From assembly GCA_032251435.1 (NCBI GenBank), contig JAVVEH010000022.1, forward strand, positions 1 to 64,000: a stretch of 64,000 bases of DNA. The letters are read 5' to 3'. Position numbers and translations under genes: made by a program. Source of the DNA: JAVVEH01 sp032251435 (GTDB lineage Bacteria > Verrucomicrobiota > Lentisphaeria > Oligosphaerales > MVZH01). Below, piece after piece: positions 62,301-64,000 of the stretch; the stretch's first letter is position 1; each line of letters begins with the position of its first letter. The notes under the pieces are model-generated. The model saw only the letters and a list, made by a program, of their open reading frames with translations. It ran no database searches and was not told where the DNA came from.

Positions 62301-63435
62301 CGGGCGGGCTGACGAACGCGACCGGCAGGGCGTTGTCACCGCCAAAGATCCGGCGCCACTCCTTTGTCACCTGGGGGATCACATAAGGCTCCATGGAAAA
62401 TCCATACTTGCGGGTTTCATAGGTCAGCCGATAGGCGTTGTTGAGACATTTCAGATCGGTCAGCTTCCCCTCGCGTCTGAACTTCTCGTAGAACACATAG
62501 GGATAGTCGTTGCCAAGCTGCAGCAGGACGCCTTTGAGACCGAGGCCGCGCACCGGGTGCATGACCGCGTTGTAACCGGCCGAATAGAAGAACGGGTGAT
62601 CGACCGGCACGCCGAATTTCTCGTTGACCCAATGCCGGATATGCCCGACGCGTTTCTCGAATTTTCCGCCCTTTTCGTAGGTCTCTTGCGCCTCCTCAAG
62701 CTGGTTGACGTACTTCACCAAAGGCTCGACGTGAAGCAGGGTCTCCTTGCTGATCCAGGAGATCGGGAAATGGTAGCCCATATTGAGGTCGACAATGCCG
62801 ACGGGCACCTCGGAGCCCGCCGCCAAATCGCGCCCCAGGTAGTAGGCCGCCGCGCTCATCGCCAGCGCCGCATCGGTGTCGACCACCAGCCAGCCAGCCG
62901 TCGCCTTCTCATCGATATCCGCCTGTGGGTAGGGTGTCGGGATCGTGCGAATCGAGATCGCGCGGAAGTTTGGGTTCTGCTTCAGGGCCTTCGCCGCCTT
63001 CCGCCCCTCGTCATCACGCCCGAGGGCAATGTCAATCGAAGTCTGCCGGGCAAACAGAATCACGTCGCCGACGAGGACATCGTCGAGTGACACGTTACCC
63101 GTGACGCGTGATGACGTAACCGTTAGCTTCTGGCCTTTGGTGTTGGCCGGCAGGGGGTCGAGAGTTACGGCCCACTGACCGGCTTCGTCCGCCTTGCCGG
63201 TCTTTTTCTGAACCGCCTGCCCTGAGCCTGCCTGCGGTGAGCTAGTCGAACCCGTCGAAGGGCCAAAGGTGACGGTCACCTCCGCCCCCGCCGGGGCGAA
63301 GCCGCGGACCACCGTCGCCTTGTCCCGCTGCAGCACCATGTTGTCGGAATAATAGCGCCCGAATCCAAGCTCCCGCGTTTGCGCCGCACCCGCCATCACA
63401 ATCGCCAACACAACGATTTTTATTGCTTGTTTCAT
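59356..63435 (-). CDS. Secreted giant, paralogue of 34814-38851, with a 16-residue element insertion
   Basis: A 1359-residue protein with signal peptide (IKIVVLAIVMAGAAQT). The order of parts equals that of its paralogue: SASA-like region (about 25-590), PDZ (about 630-720; GPLGILGGPFGPNIGVRSVS, LLPGDFIYSVNG), DUF6288 toroid (about 725-1090), helical linker, galactose-binding-like domain (FDDSKWAETEIPVSW), then an acidic tail. The nucleophile motif is ARQTSID (about 129-135) instead of SGQSNM, as in the paralogue. Residues about 58-73 (PSTGSTSSPQAGSGQA) are absent from the paralogue and match a dispersed DNA element. The ATG at 63435 has GGAAACGAG ahead; a longer GTG start would hide the signal peptide. 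Confidence 0.82.
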   Translation of the reverse strand: MKQAIKIVVLAIVMAGAAQTRELGFGRYYSDNMVLQRDKATVVRGFAPAGAEVTVTFGPSTGSTSSPQAGSGQAVQKKTGKADEAGQWAVTLDPLPANTKGQKLTVTSSRVTGNVSLDDVLVGDVILFARQTSIDIALGRDDEGRKAAKALKQNPNFRAISIRTIPTPYPQADIDEKATAGWLVVDTDAALAMSAAAYYLGRDLAAGSEVPVGIVDLNMGYHFPISWISKETLLHVEPLVKYVNQLEEAQETYEKGGKFEKRVGHIRHWVNEKFGVPVDHPFFYSAGYNAVMHPVRGLGLKGVLLQLGNDYPYVFYEKFRREGKLTDLKCLNNAYRLTYETRKYGFSMEPYVIPQVTKEWRRIFGGDNALPVAFVSPPASDLWPYAVHNAEMRELQRLVTEKEEATGIVLPGMKSIPFSGQPADEALMAERSLKWVRSRLYEDTATPATGPDYDRFETDGAQVVIHFKPGTAKGLKAAEGALDYFEAADVDGDYKPATAEIDGETIRVSCPDVDRIFSIKYNYNERPDQGLVNAAGLPAIPFRTKPEQHRWLVRYKTEDEPDQYTKLANEWEGGDVTLISGKLAKGGYKDFSGHFGPLGILGGPFGPNIGVRSVSKGSPAYGRLLPGDFIYSVNGKLFGERSEMILLAAITECEATDGKLVLGVRRGKELLDVELQLEVLGRYSSTSPWNCPKTDKIVSNLEDWLAARGGPGGYLASDQMFLLGAGSPEHQWLVRKYVNSKLAATKTSNITWILGSETIVLSEYFLSTGDKRVLPAIQGLVDQIVSLQINEDNNRNGGWYGRGDFPRGYPAMVHAGLSCMLGLTLAKECGVDVPADAYARGVAYLERKGARYGQIIYGDAFRDAPSRLDPDAMFAGKLSTRNGKIAKAAVLYQLMGDEHAAYTCSLISTYSWYSTRFGHGGNWWNDFWTPLGAAAHNKESFIYFMKNHRWYREAGRSFDGSLLCQDRWGGSPGLALVVPRHRMRMLGAPKSPFSPNPPLKLMPALFAYDARDYDLSESLARDLLDDVTLEKKDAPTVAKLAREAKRMHESIASDLASMKTLIADGELYKTRRILDALEPVIAAADPRLAEIQTLLANAKPRPNDQALYETALVGGSSEQDDADKFETSADVEKAAKAREAAAAAADQKAEDEKRRWITFTPRPGKVRSWFAYPITEADPENVLTWRMKTFETLDNAPDDWMMPEFDDSKWAETEIPVSWHLNHSAIFRTTFNVEDRTAYDQLRVSTYSFRQQNVKIYLNGVLIARMNHLAGDVGRTEAVLNDSAVEALKNGGNTLAICTRNNWRWGMRKLRVYNDGFDFYLDGRPVAADLTDEELAAQAKKAADGVFGEDELDDQGDEE
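63216..63262. repeat. CCTGCCCTGAGC...GTCGAAGGG element in coding sequence
   Basis: A 47-base element related to that at 51861-51884, beginning CCTGCCCTGAGC and ending GTCGAAGGG, inside the giant gene. The paralogue lacks 16 residues exactly here. Confidence 0.8.
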
Positions 63436-63848
63436 CTCGTTTCCATTGCCTTTATTTTTCCCACGGAGGCGGGATTTGCGAAGTCCGCAGATTCGCGGCA
63501 CCAGCTGATTACCTTTATTTACCCCGTAAAGCGTATAATATCATGGGTCAAACGGCCTTCCGAAACTAGCATTATGCGCAAAAAAACTGGCCGATTGCGA
63601 AAAGGCAAAAGTTAACCGCAGATATACGCGGATGAACGCGGATGAAGAAAAGCATTTGAACCGCGAATGGACGCACCACCGAAGGTAGAGGCTGGAGCTT
63701 GCCGACAGCAGTGAAGTCCGCGAAAGCGGAAGAACGGCAAATGAACGCGAATAGGACAGGTCGACACTGCCGCAAGCATCGCATCCCCAGGTCGGTGTAC
63801 CGACTTTAGTCGGCTCTTCGGCGGGCTGGATGACCGCCCGCTGAAGCT
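63436..63848. other. Intergenic region with repeats
   Basis: No gene is seen in this 413-base stretch. Three 10-bp units of ACGCGGATGA type lie at 63616-63645, and a REP-like element at 63794-63813. The A+T-rich part 63515-63590 (for example GATATTATACG on the minus strand) may hold the promoter of the giant gene, but no good pair of boxes was found. Confidence 0.65.
63794..63813. repeat. REP-like element, third copy
   Basis: CGGTGTACCGACTTTAGTCGG ends here as GGTGTACCGACTTTAGTCGG, matching 19 of 20 bases of the copy at 20082-20101. The stem CCGACT/AGTCGG closes a TT loop. Confidence 0.8.
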
Positions 63849-64000
63849 TTAAGATGCTTTCGCATGCAGCATGTCGTCTTCGTATTGCCGGGCGGTATAC
63901 GAAGAGAATTCGGCCAGCCGCTCGGGATTGCGGACAAACAGACACCGTCCGCATAGGGCCTCGAAGGCCAGGATCGTGTTGGCGGAATTGAGATCGACCA
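63849..64000 (-). CDS. MNT-type nucleotidyltransferase, C-terminal part
   Basis: The last 49 codons of a gene entering from beyond the window. The visible protein has VDLNSANTILAFEALCGRCL, then FVRNPERLAEFSSYTARQYE, ending DDMLHAKAS. This resembles the C-terminal end of small MNT-fold nucleotidyltransferases, including MntA-type antitoxins of HEPN-MNT pairs, where VDLxxxxxxxxxE and a final helix with RxY/RQYED occur. The catalytic GSxxxG part lies outside. No HEPN partner is visible on this side. The call rests on a short stretch. Confidence 0.55.
   Translation of the reverse strand, partial: VDLNSANTILAFEALCGRCLFVRNPERLAEFSSYTARQYEDDMLHAKAS

Noticed and set aside
61408..63090. Long plus-strand open frame of 560 codons
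   Set aside because: It lies opposite the giant gene, has no domain pattern, signal or ribosome site, and mirrors the codon pattern of the real minus-strand gene.
1..64000. tRNA, rRNA or riboswitch genes
   Set aside because: Spacers were scanned by eye for cloverleaf and conserved riboswitch cores; none was recognised, though a covariance-model search would be needed to be sure.

Overview
The window looks like a piece of a Kiritimatiellota-like (PVC group) bacterium, probably from a metagenome assembly. The reasons are many type I sulfatases, sialate O-acetylesterase (SASA) proteins, DUF6288 and SHD1 domains, a PEP-CTERM protein with autotransporter-type beta-strand repeats, and a XylR-like LacI/AraC hybrid regulator, with no SusC/SusD pair. 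The taxonomy is an inference. Two runs of exactly 100 N (9039-9138 and 24683-24782) are scaffold gaps of unknown true length. Every convincing gene is on the minus strand, so transcription runs from high to low coordinates.

Layout, right to left. 63849-64000 is the 3' end of an MNT-type nucleotidyltransferase. From 63435 to 29363 lies a block rich in secreted proteins: two giant paralogues with a degenerate SASA domain, PDZ, DUF6288 toroid and C-terminal beta-sandwich; five further SASA proteins (one with an inserted PDZ, one with a C-terminal SHD1, one double); a PDZ-DUF6288-HEAT protein; a gutted GDPD remnant; GH29, two GH95, a GH3 with PA14, and two sulfatases. From 29223 to 5277 the proteins mostly lack signal peptides: a GH63-like enzyme, GH110, four sulfatases, a metallophosphatase-PHP fusion, GH3, a UroD-family protein, a GH141-like beta-helix, an FAD oxidoreductase, a secreted BNR-4 protein, a RAYT transposase, GH42 and an SGNH hydrolase. 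The XylR-like regulator, the PEP-CTERM gene with a clear terminator, and an AAA/DUF4143 ATPase finish the left end.

Together the genes read as a locus for a sulfated, O-acetylated, fucose- and galactose-containing polysaccharide (fucoidan-like or a similar host or algal glycan): secreted esterases and fucosidases trim outside, and cytoplasmic sulfatases and exo-glycosidases finish inside. The exact substrate cannot be read from the sequence. Many neighbours overlap by 4-17 bases or sit less than 35 bases apart, so several multi-gene transcription units are likely.

The most unusual signal is not a gene. Many spacers carry a short degenerate tandem array of period 7-10 bases with a different unit each time, and several arrays or related elements sit inside reading frames without stopping them (a sulfatase, the RAYT transposase, a GH95, a SASA protein and one giant paralogue). 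The RAYT gene and the sulfatase share a hairpin-forming repeat whose stems show compensatory changes. The second unusual signal is the family of secreted proteins in which catalytically degenerate SASA domains, PDZ domains and DUF6288 toroids are recombined.
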